Below, piece after piece: positions 1 through 8,506 of a stretch of 64,000 nucleotides of DNA. A model generated the notes under the pieces. It was not told where the DNA came from. It did not search any database and saw nothing but the letters and a program-made list of their open reading frames with translations. The position numbers and the translations under genes are program-made. Source of the stretch: CAWKPF01 sp963851415. Its GTDB lineage: Bacteria > Acidobacteriota > Thermoanaerobaculia > Multivoradales > Multivoraceae. The stretch covers positions 744,001 through 808,000 of the forward strand of contig CAWKPF010000002.1 in assembly GCA_963851415.1 (NCBI GenBank), given 5' to 3'. Numbering within the stretch: position 1 is the first letter of the stretch; each line of letters starts with the position of its first letter.

Positions 1-789
1 CGACTCCGGAAGCTCGACGTCCACCGTGCTCATGGCCAGCCGCAACGCCACCCGTCCCCCGGTTGCGGCCTTTCGCTCAGCGAACATGCTCGCGACGCGC
101 TCCTTCGGCGCCCACTGGGTGACGTGGCAGTGCATCGCTTCGAGCATCTCGTCGAGGTACGCCGACGCGTCGACCACCGTGGTCACGAAGTCGTCGCGCA
201 CGATGGCGCGCTCGGGCTGCGCTGGCCGCCCCGCCATCGCCGAGGCCGGGAGCACGAAGGTGTAGAGCTTCTGAGGAGGGAGCGTCCCGTCCGGCCAAGG
301 CTCCTGGAAGACTTCGGTGGTCAGCGCACCCACCAGGCGGTGGTCCGGGTGACCACTCAGACCGTCGACACCCCAGGTGAAGACCACGTGCGGAGCGAAG
401 CCGTGCATCTCTTCACGGAGGCGCTCGCGCAGCTCTCGTAGCGTGTCCCAGCCCGCGATGTCTCCGTCCATGTAGCGCAGCGGAACCGGCTCCTGGATTC
501 CGAGCGCCTTCCCCGAGCAGCCGAGCTCCGCCTCACGCGCCCTACCCAGCGCGTCGCCGCGCGGGACGTCAGTGTTGGCGTCGCCCACCTGGCCCGAGGT
601 GACTGTCAAGAGCCGTACCTCGTGCCCTTCCGCGGCGTACTTCGCCAGCAGCGGCGCGATGCTGATCTCGTCGTCGGGATGGGCGAACACCGCCATCAGT
701 CGCGCCTTTTCCGTTTGTGCCGCGGCGGGCGTCCCCGCGAGAGCGCCGACAAGAGTGGCAACCAGGCCGACAAGGAGTACCCACTTCAT
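1..789 (-). CDS. PIG-L family deacetylase, secreted (3' end cut by window edge)
   Basis: Member of the PIG-L/LmbE family, zinc-dependent enzymes that remove N-acetyl groups from GlcNAc-type substrates; the substrate here is unknown. ATG at 787-789 opens 263 codons that run off the window without a stop. Residues 1-24 form a signal peptide ending in an Ala-rich stretch (PAAAQ). The zinc motif AHPDDE is at about 36-41, and a second conserved block, GLSGHPDH, lies near residue 145, which is the normal PIG-L arrangement. Family members are usually 230-300 residues before any extra domain, so most of the catalytic domain is present. Transcribed on the minus strand, downstream of a degraded cytochrome remnant. 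The family call is firm; the substrate cannot be told. Confidence 0.9.
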   Translation of the reverse strand, partial: MKWVLLVGLVATLVGALAGTPAAAQTEKARLMAVFAHPDDEISIAPLLAKYAAEGHEVRLLTVTSGQVGDANTDVPRGDALGRAREAELGCSGKALGIQEPVPLRYMDGDIAGWDTLRELRERLREEMHGFAPHVVFTWGVDGLSGHPDHRLVGALTTEVFQEPWPDGTLPPQKLYTFVLPASAMAGRPAQPERAIVRDDFVTTVVDASAYLDEMLEAMHCHVTQWAPKERVASMFAERKAATGGRVALRLAMSTVDVELPES

Positions 790-825
790 TCGCAACCGCC
801 TTTCACGAGTGCCAAAGATCATCGC

Positions 826-1030
826 TCACCGCTTGGGACGAGGATACTCCGGCTGGCTCGAGCCCCGATGGCAGGTCCGACAGGTGGGCCCCACTTCGTT
901 CGGGAACAGCGTCTCGTCGATCGAGCGCATCATGCGCATCATCGCTCGAGCCGTTTCCTTGCGCTCCTTCTCGTCGCTCGCGAAGTCGTCGCCCGCGGCA
1001 GCCCGTGCACTGGAAACCGGTCACAAAAGG
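826..1030 (-). pseudogene. C-terminal remnant of a multihaem c-type cytochrome (reaction-centre cytochrome-like), frameshifted
   Basis: On the minus strand one frame reads GDDFASDEKERKETAR, then a Met-rich helix, then a haem site CRTCH (GPTCRTCHRG) and a stop at 826-828. This is the end of the small cytochrome domains related to the reaction-centre cytochrome subunit, which are common in Acidobacteriota. The first haem site, FQCTGC, is present only in another frame (about 1000-1024), lacks its His, and is joined to the rest by a frameshift. No start codon or signal peptide precedes it, and the upstream end merges into a palindrome at 1024-1081. I read it as a dead gene fragment; a sequencing indel plus a short gene is the alternative. 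Confidence 0.6.
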
Positions 1031-1081
1031 TGACAGTCGCCAATCCCTGGACGTCGGAAATGGCGACTGTAACCTTCTTTT
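1024..1081. repeat. REP-like palindrome
   Basis: Arms acagtcgcca (1033-1042) and tggcgactgt (1061-1070) are perfect 10-base complements around an 18-base loop. The flanks extend the symmetry imperfectly (aaaaggtg on the left, aaccttcttt on the right). Long symmetric intergenic palindromes of this kind are typical of REP elements mobilised by RAYT transposases. It could also act as a bidirectional terminator for the gene ending at 1102, since T-rich sequence lies on one side and A-rich on the other. Only one copy was noticed in this window. Confidence 0.55.
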
Positions 1082-1101
1082 CCACTGACGGGCCGAGCCG
1101 G

Positions 1102-2583
1102 CTACGGAGCGCCTACCGAATGGCTCCAGGCAAAGATCGAGCCCACTTCGAAACCGTCGCTGAAGATCATCGGGCTGCTCGAAATGGCCGTCGCTCCGAA
1201 GTAGTGACCAGCCGGGTACTTGAAGGTCAGTCGCGTCGCCCCGGAACCGCGAGTTTCGCTGACAACGTTGAAACGAGTCTCGTCGACACGAACGTCACCC
1301 GAGAGGATCGTGTACGCACACTGCTCTCCGAGGGAGTCGCCGTTGTAGAGCGGACTGGGGCAGGCACCGTAGTTCGGGGTCAAGGAGCCGTCCGTCAGGG
1401 GCCGCGGGAAGATACGAGACTCTTGTGGAGTGGTCGTCAAATAGTCGAACGCCACCTCGAGCGGGCTGCCGTTGCTGATCAGCGCCGGAGTCTTCAAGTC
1501 ATAGGACACGTTCGTGATCGCGTCGGGCCCGAAGCCGATCGAGACGGGCACGAATCTCTCGTACAGGAGACTCGACTGATTGCCGTTCAGCACCTGGATT
1601 CTGAGGTGGTCCACGTGGGACTCGGAAGAGACCTCGAAGAAACCCGTGATCGAACCACTCCCCGTGGGGTGCAACGGTGAGCCATGGGCCGAGTAGCCCG
1701 GCGTCAGAGCTCCGTTCGTCATTGGCCGCACGAAGATGCGCAGACCGGTGGGCTCGTCGCTGTAGTAATCGAGGTCGACGTCGACGCGGTCCACACCCTG
1801 GCGCAGAGAAGCGACCATCCCCGGGTCGACGGACACGTTCGAGACCGCGTGCTCGTAGACCTGGATGCCCACGGGCACGAAGAACACGGCGAGGGTCACG
1901 CTCTGGTCGGCGTTGGTCACGGTGAAACGGACCCGGTCGACGTAGGGCGTACCGGAACCGATCGTGAAGTTGGCGCTACTGGAGCCCGCTCCGCTGTACA
2001 GAGGGGAACCGCTCGCGGAATAGCCGGGCGTGGTCCCTGGCCCGGTCATCGGCCGAGGGAAGATCCGTGCGTCCTCGGGGACGTGATAGTCGAAGGTGAT
2101 ATCGGCTTGCTGGCCGTTTGCCAGATGATCACCGGCCGGAGGATCGATACTGACGTTGGAAATGCCTACGTCTCCCCAGTGCACCTCGGTCTCGACGAAG
2201 AACGCGAGGTAGATCGCCGTCTGGTCCGCGTTGGTCATCCGGATCCGAACGCTGTCGACGGTCGGCGAGCCACTGTTGATCCTGAAAGTACCGCTCGCGC
2301 TTCCCGATCCGAAGTACACCGGCGACCCACTCGCCGAGTAGCCAGGGGTCGGTGCTCCAGCGGTGAAAGGCCGCGCGAAGATTCGCACGCCACCCGCATC
2401 GTCGGTCTGGTAGTCGAAGCTCACCGTGACGTCGTCGCCGAGCCTCATCCAGGACGGCGATGAGACCGAGAGCTCGACCCCCGAGATGGAGTGAGCATAG
2501 GTAGCGACGGCCACGGCGGCCATCGCGATCATCAGAGAGGCGGTGCGCAAGACGAACAGACGCTGCAGCAGGGAAAGGGACAC
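1102..2583 (-). CDS. Secreted protein with four tandem beta-type repeats and FSDGFE C-terminal motif
   Basis: 493 residues from a GTG start at 2581-2583, supported by AAGGAGAG about eight bases upstream. A hydrophobic N-terminus (about 12-30) suggests export. The body is four repeats of roughly 110 residues, each containing the landmarks (R)IF.RP.T, TP.Y(S).(x)SPL/VY and a closing VD..R..V.N strand, as in Ig-like or lectin-like beta sandwiches. The last residues read SDGFEVGSIFAWS, a short acidic-aromatic tail I recognise as recurring at the C-terminus of many exported proteins of related bacteria; a sorting or anchoring role is inference. No catalytic residues are recognisable. The function is unknown; adhesion or surface display is a guess. 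Confidence 0.75.
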   Translation of the reverse strand: MSLSLLQRLFVLRTASLMIAMAAVAVATYAHSISGVELSVSSPSWMRLGDDVTVSFDYQTDDAGGVRIFARPFTAGAPTPGYSASGSPVYFGSGSASGTFRINSGSPTVDSVRIRMTNADQTAIYLAFFVETEVHWGDVGISNVSIDPPAGDHLANGQQADITFDYHVPEDARIFPRPMTGPGTTPGYSASGSPLYSGAGSSSANFTIGSGTPYVDRVRFTVTNADQSVTLAVFFVPVGIQVYEHAVSNVSVDPGMVASLRQGVDRVDVDLDYYSDEPTGLRIFVRPMTNGALTPGYSAHGSPLHPTGSGSITGFFEVSSESHVDHLRIQVLNGNQSSLLYERFVPVSIGFGPDAITNVSYDLKTPALISNGSPLEVAFDYLTTTPQESRIFPRPLTDGSLTPNYGACPSPLYNGDSLGEQCAYTILSGDVRVDETRFNVVSETRGSGATRLTFKYPAGHYFGATAISSSPMIFSDGFEVGSIFAWSHSVGAP

Positions 2584-2615
2584 GGTTCCACTCTCCTTCC
2601 ACCATGTTTTCGATC

Positions 2616-2645
2616 ATTGTCCAATATTCTACCGCTCTATGTAAA
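2616..2645 (-). promoter_or_regulatory. Candidate sigma-70-type promoter for the repeat protein gene
   Basis: On the minus strand TTTACA (2640-2645) and GACAAT (2616-2621) are separated by 18 bases, matching 5/6 and 4/6 of the -35/-10 consensus. They lie in a conspicuously AT-rich pocket 33-62 bases upstream of the GTG start at 2583. Housekeeping promoter rules are assumed to apply in this lineage. Confidence 0.4.
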
Positions 2646-2939
2646 GAGCCGGCGGAGGCCGGTTCCCGGGGGCCTCCGCGGCGGAAACGGAACGCGCACC
2701 GTCCCAAAGGCATAGCCCCCCTCGGGAACCAGTATCTAGAAGGCGAACCCGAGGGCCGACCACGATTTCGGTCTTGCCCTGCTGCTCCCTGCTCTCCGAC
2801 CTTCCTCGAAGGGAGCGGCGACCCTGCCTCCTTCGTCTGACTGCGCGTTCTCTCCGATTAGGTTCGCCACCATGTTCGAGACGACGCCGAGCGCAACGAT
2901 GGGTCAACCTCTCCCGAGGCTTCGGCGCACGGATGTGAG
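2646..2939. other. Intergenic stretch, nothing recognised
   Basis: About 290 bases between the repeat-protein gene and the hydrolase stop. I see no convincing coding frame, RNA or hairpin with a T tract; open frames here lack ribosome sites and family resemblance. Confidence 0.4.
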
Positions 2940-3911
2940 TCAGTCCCGGCTCTTGCCGAGAAAGGTCTCGATCTCGGCCAGGGCTTCGTCTCGATCTTCG
3001 GTGAACAGGAGAAAGTGCTTCTCCTCAGGGCCCCCGCGATAGAAGCTCCACGAGGTCTGATCGGACGCATGCCGCCTCAGGTACCGCTCCATCTTCTCGT
3101 TGTCCATCATCCGGTCGCCTCTCACCATCAGGGCCAGCAGCGGGACCGGAAAGCGACGCGTGGCTCGCTGGGCGCTGTTGAAGCGGTCCATTCGTGCCGT
3201 CTCGAGATAGAAGGTGCGAGTCACCTCGCGCAACGACAACTCGTCGGCCACGATGGCGTCGAACCAGGGGCCGGGACGAACGAACCACCGGGCTCCGTTG
3301 TCGTGGTCTCGCTCTACCATGGGCACCGAGAATCGCGCCAGGGGACTCGACAACAGGAGCCGGCCGAGCGAGAAGGGCAGCGGCATCGTCGTCTTTCTCT
3401 GAAAGTTGCCCGGAACCGTCAGCACGACTCGGCTCACCCCCAGTGCCTCGAGACGCTCGGCCCGGTCCCATGCGAATGCCGTCACGACCTTGCCGCCAAA
3501 GCTGTTGCCCCAGAGGACGACGTCGTTGCCGGGATGATCCAGCCGTGCCCGCTCGAGCATCCGCTCGACAGTGTCCAGGAACAGCCGCCAGTCGCGGATG
3601 TGCCCCCGGGCCGAGACGACCTCACCGCGCCGCTGCGCCAAGCCTGGATCCGAGCCTCCCGAGCCGATGCGGTCGAAGGCGTAGACCGGGTGACCTCGCT
3701 CACTGAGCTCGCTGGCCGTCTGGGCGAACCAGCCCCGGTGGCTCTGCAGGCCGTGGTTGTAGACCACTGTCGGTCCCTGCACGCGCTCCGGTTCCCAGCG
3801 CGTGTAGGCGATCCGGTATCTCGGTGAGCCGCCGCCGTGCCGGCCGAGCCGGGAGTCGACCTGCACCAGGTCGCCGTCGACGCCTCCCAGCCGCTCTCGA
3901 AAATCCACCAT
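2940..3911 (-). CDS. Alpha/beta hydrolase, monoacylglycerol-lipase-like
   Basis: 323-residue serine hydrolase of the Hydrolase_4/lysophospholipase type, expected to cleave carboxylic esters. The oxyanion region VVYNHGLQSH is at about 49-58, the nucleophile elbow GNSFGG puts Ser137 as the catalytic residue, RGDRMMD supplies the acid near 268, and a His sits in EKHFLLF near 301. There is no signal peptide, so it is probably cytosolic. Its start at 3911 is 80 bases from the divergent epimerase operon, so the two probably share a control region. Fold and catalytic triad are clear; substrate preference is not. Confidence 0.85.
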   Translation of the reverse strand: MVDFRERLGGVDGDLVQVDSRLGRHGGGSPRYRIAYTRWEPERVQGPTVVYNHGLQSHRGWFAQTASELSERGHPVYAFDRIGSGGSDPGLAQRRGEVVSARGHIRDWRLFLDTVERMLERARLDHPGNDVVLWGNSFGGKVVTAFAWDRAERLEALGVSRVVLTVPGNFQRKTTMPLPFSLGRLLLSSPLARFSVPMVERDHDNGARWFVRPGPWFDAIVADELSLREVTRTFYLETARMDRFNSAQRATRRFPVPLLALMVRGDRMMDNEKMERYLRRHASDQTSWSFYRGGPEEKHFLLFTEDRDEALAEIETFLGKSRD

Positions 3912-3991
3912 CTGGCAGATCCTGGCATACTCTACGCTCGCAATCCGATCGGCGACAACGAAGACTCTACAGCGACCAAGGTGCCTCTCAG

Positions 3992-5206
3992 GTGAGCGAA
4001 CAGATCGCCCGATTCGAGCTCTACACCGTGGATCTACCCTTCCGCGTTCGATTTCGCCATGCCGCCGCGTCTCGAGATCATTCGCAGAGCGTCTTCCTCA
4101 AGTGCGTCACGGAGTCCGGCACGCTCGGATTCGGGGAGTGCCTGCCTCGCCCCTACGTCACCGGGGAGACGCAGGACGGCGTTTTCTCACTGCTTCGAGA
4201 GAGCATCCTGCCCCGGCTGGTGGGCCGCAGCTTCGAGGGTCTCGACGAGGTAGAAGACTTCCTCGGGCAGTGCGACGGCAGGGCGCCTTCCGACTGGGTG
4301 TCGCCCGAGGTGCCGCAGGGTGCGGCCTGGTGTGCGGTCGACCTCGCCCTGCTCGACACCTTCGGGCGAGCGACCGGGAAGCAGGTGATGGCCGGTACAC
4401 CCCCACTGCCAACGAGCTTCCGATACAGCGGAGTGATGTCCGGGGAGACCGGCGCCAGGGAGACGCTGCTCGCGCTCGCCCATCGGCTGATGGGGTTTCG
4501 CGCGGTCAAGATCAAGGTCGGCGCCCAGACCAGTGCGGACGCCCTGCGCTCTCTGGGTCGGTTCCTGGGCTCGGGCATGGAGATGCGCGTCGACGCCAAC
4601 ATGGGATGGACGCTCGAGCAGGCGCTCGACCTCATGCCCCGCTACGCTGGCAGTGGAGTGTGCTCCTTCGAGCAGCCGATCGCCGCCGACGATCTCGCGG
4701 GCCTGGCGCGGCTGGTCCGAGAGACCGGTCTCGACGTGATGGCCGACGAGAGCTTCACCTCCCGAGACACACTCGAGGAGCTGATCGAGCTCGGTGCCGC
4801 TACCGAAATCAACGCGCGCATCTCGAAGTGCGGAGGACTCGTGGCGACGCGCAAGCGCTGCCAGGAAGCACGCGAGGCCGGACTGAAGATCCAGATCGGC
4901 TGCCAGGTCGGGGAGTCGTCCCTGCTGTCCTCCGCGCACCTCGCCCTCACGGCAGACTGCTGGCCGGTCCGCTTCGCCGAAGGCTGCTTTGGCCGACTCC
5001 TGTTGCACGACGACCCGGGGGCTCCGGAACTCCGCTTCGCGCGCGGCGGCAAGCCGCCCCGGCGACCGAGCGGCCCCGGCCTGGGCGTGTCCATCGACGA
5101 AACGATTCTCTCGCGGCACACCTCCCACTACGCCCTGGTCGACGCTGGATCCGCCGTCGCGGTCGCTCCGCAGAATCCCCTGGTCTCGGAAGGACGCCCG
5201 TCATGA
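3992..5206 (+). CDS. Dipeptide epimerase, enolase superfamily (L-Ala-D/L-Glu epimerase-like)
   Basis: 404 residues from GTG at 3992 (an upstream extension of the frame overlaps the divergent gene and has no family resemblance). It belongs to the muconate-cycloisomerase/dipeptide-epimerase group, which inverts an alpha-carbon by proton abstraction, often in murein peptide recycling. The catalytic set is complete: KIK at 173-175, metal ligands Asp201 (DANMGW), Glu227 (FEQP) and Asp252 (ADES), and the opposing Lys279 in ISKCGG. The stop overlaps the ATG of the downstream kinase (ATGA), so the two are translationally coupled. The specific dipeptide cannot be read from sequence; o-succinylbenzoate synthase is a less likely alternative because no menaquinone genes are nearby. 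Confidence 0.85.
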   Translation: MSEQIARFELYTVDLPFRVRFRHAAASRDHSQSVFLKCVTESGTLGFGECLPRPYVTGETQDGVFSLLRESILPRLVGRSFEGLDEVEDFLGQCDGRAPSDWVSPEVPQGAAWCAVDLALLDTFGRATGKQVMAGTPPLPTSFRYSGVMSGETGARETLLALAHRLMGFRAVKIKVGAQTSADALRSLGRFLGSGMEMRVDANMGWTLEQALDLMPRYAGSGVCSFEQPIAADDLAGLARLVRETGLDVMADESFTSRDTLEELIELGAATEINARISKCGGLVATRKRCQEAREAGLKIQIGCQVGESSLLSSAHLALTADCWPVRFAEGCFGRLLLHDDPGAPELRFARGGKPPRRPSGPGLGVSIDETILSRHTSHYALVDAGSAVAVAPQNPLVSEGRPS

Positions 5207-6711
5207 TCGACGAACGATCGGTCGACGTCCACCGCTCCTTCGACATGGTTCGCCAGCTGGGTGAAGGGGCGATGGGCACGGTCTGGGAAGCGATCGAGCC
5301 CGAGCTCGGGCAGAGCGTGGCCGTGAAGGTCCTCAAGGCCGAGGCCGCGGAGCACGAGTCCCTGCGAGAGCGCTTCGAGAGCGAGGCCGAGATCACCGCA
5401 TCGATCGATCACCCCGGAAGCCTGCCGGTCTACGGTATCGGCGTGACGGTGGACGGGCGCCCCTTCTATGCCATGAAGAAGGTCGAGGGCGACACCTTCG
5501 AGGGACTCTTCGATAAGCGCGGAGATCGCACCAGCGATCTCAACTGGCAGCGTCGTCTGCTCGAGGTCCTCCAGCGCGTGGCGGCAACGGTCGGCTACGC
5601 GCATCAGCGAGGCATCGTGCATCGTGACCTCAAGCCCGACAACATCCTGATCGACGATTTCGGCTCGGTCTATGTCGCCGACTGGGGAATCGCCAAGCGA
5701 ATCGGCGACAAGAACCAGGCGAATGCCACCGTGCTCGGCCAGATTCTCGGCACACCGGGCTACATGTCGCCCGAGCAGGCACGCGGCGACACGCTGAAGG
5801 CCGGGCCCGAAGCCGATGTCTTCGCGCTCGGGGTGATGCTCTACCGCATTCTCACGGGCAAGAGCCCCTTCGAGGGAAAGGACGCCTACGCGGTGATGCT
5901 CCAGGCGCAGTACCGTGAGCCCGAGGACCCGCGGCGAAGCAACGTCTGGGTTTCACGCAGCCTGGCCGCCATCTGCAGCAAGGCACTGCAGAAGGAGCCC
6001 GACCGGCGCTACCGAGACGCCCGCGCGATGGCCCGGGATCTGCGCCACCATCTCGAAGGAGAGGCGGTCTCGGTGGCCGAGCCGACCCTGATCGAGAGCC
6101 TGAAGCGCTGGGCACGTCAGCGCCCCTGGCAAGCGCTCGCGGTGTGGACCACGGCGATCGGACTGGTGCTGCTCGTGTCCTTCGTCGGCTCGCAGATCTG
6201 GCTCGATCGCCGGCTCGAGCAACGGGCCCTCGCCGAGCTCGACCTGATCGACGGACAGATTTTCGATCTCGGGCGCCAGCTGACGGAGATCCAGGAGTCC
6301 AGGGCCACGGCGACGGGCGACGAGGCCGAACGGTTGAGCCACCAGTGGCGAGTCGGTGTCAATCGCCGTCTGCTGTACGAGTTCGATGCACTGAGCCTGT
6401 TCGCCGATATCGAGCGGCTTCGCTTTCTGCGCCCGGACCCTCAGCTCAATCGGGTGGCGAAGAAGAGGGTCTTCGATCTGATCGGCAACGCGATTCGGGC
6501 CAACGAGCCCGAGGTGGCGGCCGCTTTCGTCATGACGCTGCTCGAACGTCATCAGGAAGGAGCCCTGAACGTACCCTTGACCGAGGATGAGGTGAGACGC
6601 CTCGAGACCCTCGGAGAGGAGGCTCGCGAGATGATGACCGTCGACGGTCAGGCGGCGGTTCCCGTCGTCGCCCCAGAAGCCACACCCGAGACCACACCCG
6701 AGGAGCAGTAA
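5203..6711 (+). CDS. Membrane-anchored Ser/Thr protein kinase
   Basis: 502 residues. The ATG at 5203 overlaps the epimerase stop; the same frame stays open far upstream but only as a shadow of the epimerase. A Hanks-type kinase domain covers about 13-285: Gly-rich loop GEGAMG (20-25), Lys42, HRDLKPDN (140-147), and DWG at 160-162 in place of DFG, followed by GTPGYMSPEQ. A single membrane segment lies at about 308-334 (WTTAIGLVLLV), then a roughly 165-residue region with no recognised sensor domain, which would be extracytoplasmic if topology is standard. All key catalytic residues are present, so activity is expected. Its stop overlaps the GH3 start by one base. Confidence 0.93.
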   Translation: MIDERSVDVHRSFDMVRQLGEGAMGTVWEAIEPELGQSVAVKVLKAEAAEHESLRERFESEAEITASIDHPGSLPVYGIGVTVDGRPFYAMKKVEGDTFEGLFDKRGDRTSDLNWQRRLLEVLQRVAATVGYAHQRGIVHRDLKPDNILIDDFGSVYVADWGIAKRIGDKNQANATVLGQILGTPGYMSPEQARGDTLKAGPEADVFALGVMLYRILTGKSPFEGKDAYAVMLQAQYREPEDPRRSNVWVSRSLAAICSKALQKEPDRRYRDARAMARDLRHHLEGEAVSVAEPTLIESLKRWARQRPWQALAVWTTAIGLVLLVSFVGSQIWLDRRLEQRALAELDLIDGQIFDLGRQLTEIQESRATATGDEAERLSHQWRVGVNRRLLYEFDALSLFADIERLRFLRPDPQLNRVAKKRVFDLIGNAIRANEPEVAAAFVMTLLERHQEGALNVPLTEDEVRRLETLGEEAREMMTVDGQAAVPVVAPEATPETTPEEQ

Positions 6712-8393
6712 TGGCCTTCCTCGCCCCGCTCCTCATTCGCCTGGTAGCCCGCCGCAGTGCAGCTCCCTTCGAGCAGGCCACTCTGAATCCTGCAAGGGCG
6801 CAGCAGGAGCTGCTGCAGCGCATCATGGAGCGCAACCGCGACACCGAGTACGGTCGGGAACACGGGTTCGCGGGTGTGCGCAGTCTGGCCGACTATCGCG
6901 GCGCGGTTCCCGTCGTCTCCTACGACGACATCCGGGAGCGCATCGATCGGATGACCCGCGGAGAGCGCAGCGTGCTGACCGCCGAAGATCCCGTGCTCTT
7001 CGCCCAGACTTCGGGCACGACCGGCCAGCCGAAGTACATTCCCGTGACTCCGACCTGCCGAAAGGGCGGTGGCATGACGGCCTGGCTGCACTATGCCCAT
7101 CGCGATCATCCGACGATCTTCGACCGCAAGATGCTCACCATCGTCTCGCCCGCCATCGAGGGGTACACCGACGCCGGCCTGCCCTACGGCTCGACCAGCG
7201 GCATGGTCGTCAAGGAGATGCCGAGGGTCGTGCAGTCGGCCTATGCCGTCCCCTATCCCGCCTTCGAGATCCACGACTACGAAGCCAAGTACTACGCCTT
7301 GCTGCGCTTCGCCCTGGCCGAGCCGTTGAGCTTCCTCGCTACCGCCAACCCGTCTTCGATCTTGAAGCTGGCCCAGCTCGCCGACACCTTTGCCGAGAGC
7401 CTCATTCGGGACATCCACGACGGCACCCTGAGCTGTGAGCTGGAGCCGACGATTCGCGCCGCGCTCGCCCCCGGACTGGGACGCGACCCGGCCCGGGCTC
7501 ACGCGCTCGAGACGATGCGCGCCGCGCGCGGCCGACTGGTGCCGGCCGACTACTGGCCCGACATCGATCTGCTCGGGTGCTGGAAGGGCGGCACCGTGGG
7601 CGCCTACATCGAACAGCTCGGCGAGTGGTACGACCCTGACGACAAAGGGATGGTCTCGACCCGCGACATGGGCTATCTCGCCTCGGAGGCCCGGATGAGC
7701 ATTCCGGTTTCCGATCATGGGGCTGGAGGCGTGCCTACGGTGCATCTCAACGTCTTCGAGCTCGTCCCCTGCGAACAGATCGAAGAGCATCCCGACGACG
7801 CCTCCGAGTGGGACTTCCTGGGAATCGACGAGATCGAGATCGGCCAGCAGTACTATGTGTTCCTCACCACCACGGGCGGCCTCTACCGCTACGACATCAA
7901 CGACGTCATCGAGGTGGTCGAGCGCTATCACCAGACTCCGGTCATCGTCTTCCGGCGCAAGGGACGCGGCATGACCAACCTGACCGGTGAAAAGGTGAGC
8001 GTCAACCAGGTGATCGAAGCGATCGACCGTGCCGGGAAGACACTCGGTGTCCACGTGACTCACTTCCGGGCCGAGCCCGACATGGCTGCCTCGCGGTACG
8101 TGTTCAAGATCGAGGTCGCTGGCGCACTGCCGGAGTCTCGTCGCATCGAGCTCCTCCGAGCGATCGATGCGAATCTCGGCGAGCTCAACATCGAGTGGGC
8201 CGCCAAGCGAGGGAGCGGACGGCTCCGCGAACCCGTGCTCCAGCTGATGCGAGAGGGCTGGTACGAGCGTGGCAAGCAGCGCCTGGTCGCTGAAGGCCGG
8301 CGCCTTTTCCAGGCCAAGACGGTTCTGCTCGACGCCAAGCGGGGCTATCACCCCGAACCGGAAGAGCTGGAGGCGCAGGTCGAGCTGCAGTAG
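6711..8393 (+). CDS. GH3-family acyl-acid amido synthetase
   Basis: 560 residues of the GH3 family (auxin-responsive GH3 in plants), members of the ANL adenylating superfamily that activate a carboxylate with ATP and join it to an amino acid. The ATP-binding signature FAQTSGTTGQPKYIP lies near 98-112, and the GH3 block GGLYRYDINDVIEV near 386-399 supplies the Tyr/Asp of the adenylate pocket; the C-terminal cap has FRRKGRG and LTGEKVS. Length is normal. Its ATG overlaps the kinase TAA, making it the third gene of a coupled operon with the epimerase and kinase. Bacterial GH3 substrates are mostly unknown; an amino-acid conjugate of a fatty or aromatic acid is inferred. Confidence 0.9.
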   Translation: MAFLAPLLIRLVARRSAAPFEQATLNPARAQQELLQRIMERNRDTEYGREHGFAGVRSLADYRGAVPVVSYDDIRERIDRMTRGERSVLTAEDPVLFAQTSGTTGQPKYIPVTPTCRKGGGMTAWLHYAHRDHPTIFDRKMLTIVSPAIEGYTDAGLPYGSTSGMVVKEMPRVVQSAYAVPYPAFEIHDYEAKYYALLRFALAEPLSFLATANPSSILKLAQLADTFAESLIRDIHDGTLSCELEPTIRAALAPGLGRDPARAHALETMRAARGRLVPADYWPDIDLLGCWKGGTVGAYIEQLGEWYDPDDKGMVSTRDMGYLASEARMSIPVSDHGAGGVPTVHLNVFELVPCEQIEEHPDDASEWDFLGIDEIEIGQQYYVFLTTTGGLYRYDINDVIEVVERYHQTPVIVFRRKGRGMTNLTGEKVSVNQVIEAIDRAGKTLGVHVTHFRAEPDMAASRYVFKIEVAGALPESRRIELLRAIDANLGELNIEWAAKRGSGRLREPVLQLMREGWYERGKQRLVAEGRRLFQAKTVLLDAKRGYHPEPEELEAQVELQ

Positions 8394-8506
8394 AAACCGA
8401 GCGCACGGCGAGGTCCGAGCCCCGCGGCTCGCCCGATGAGCTTCTCGCGCTGCGCAACCGATACACTGCGCCCGACCACCACTCAGATCACTCGAACCTC
8501 CGAGCC

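Noticed and set aside
4102..5202. Long open extension upstream of the kinase start in the same frame
   Set aside because: Overlaps the epimerase in another frame; the first kinase-like residues begin only after the ATG at 5203.
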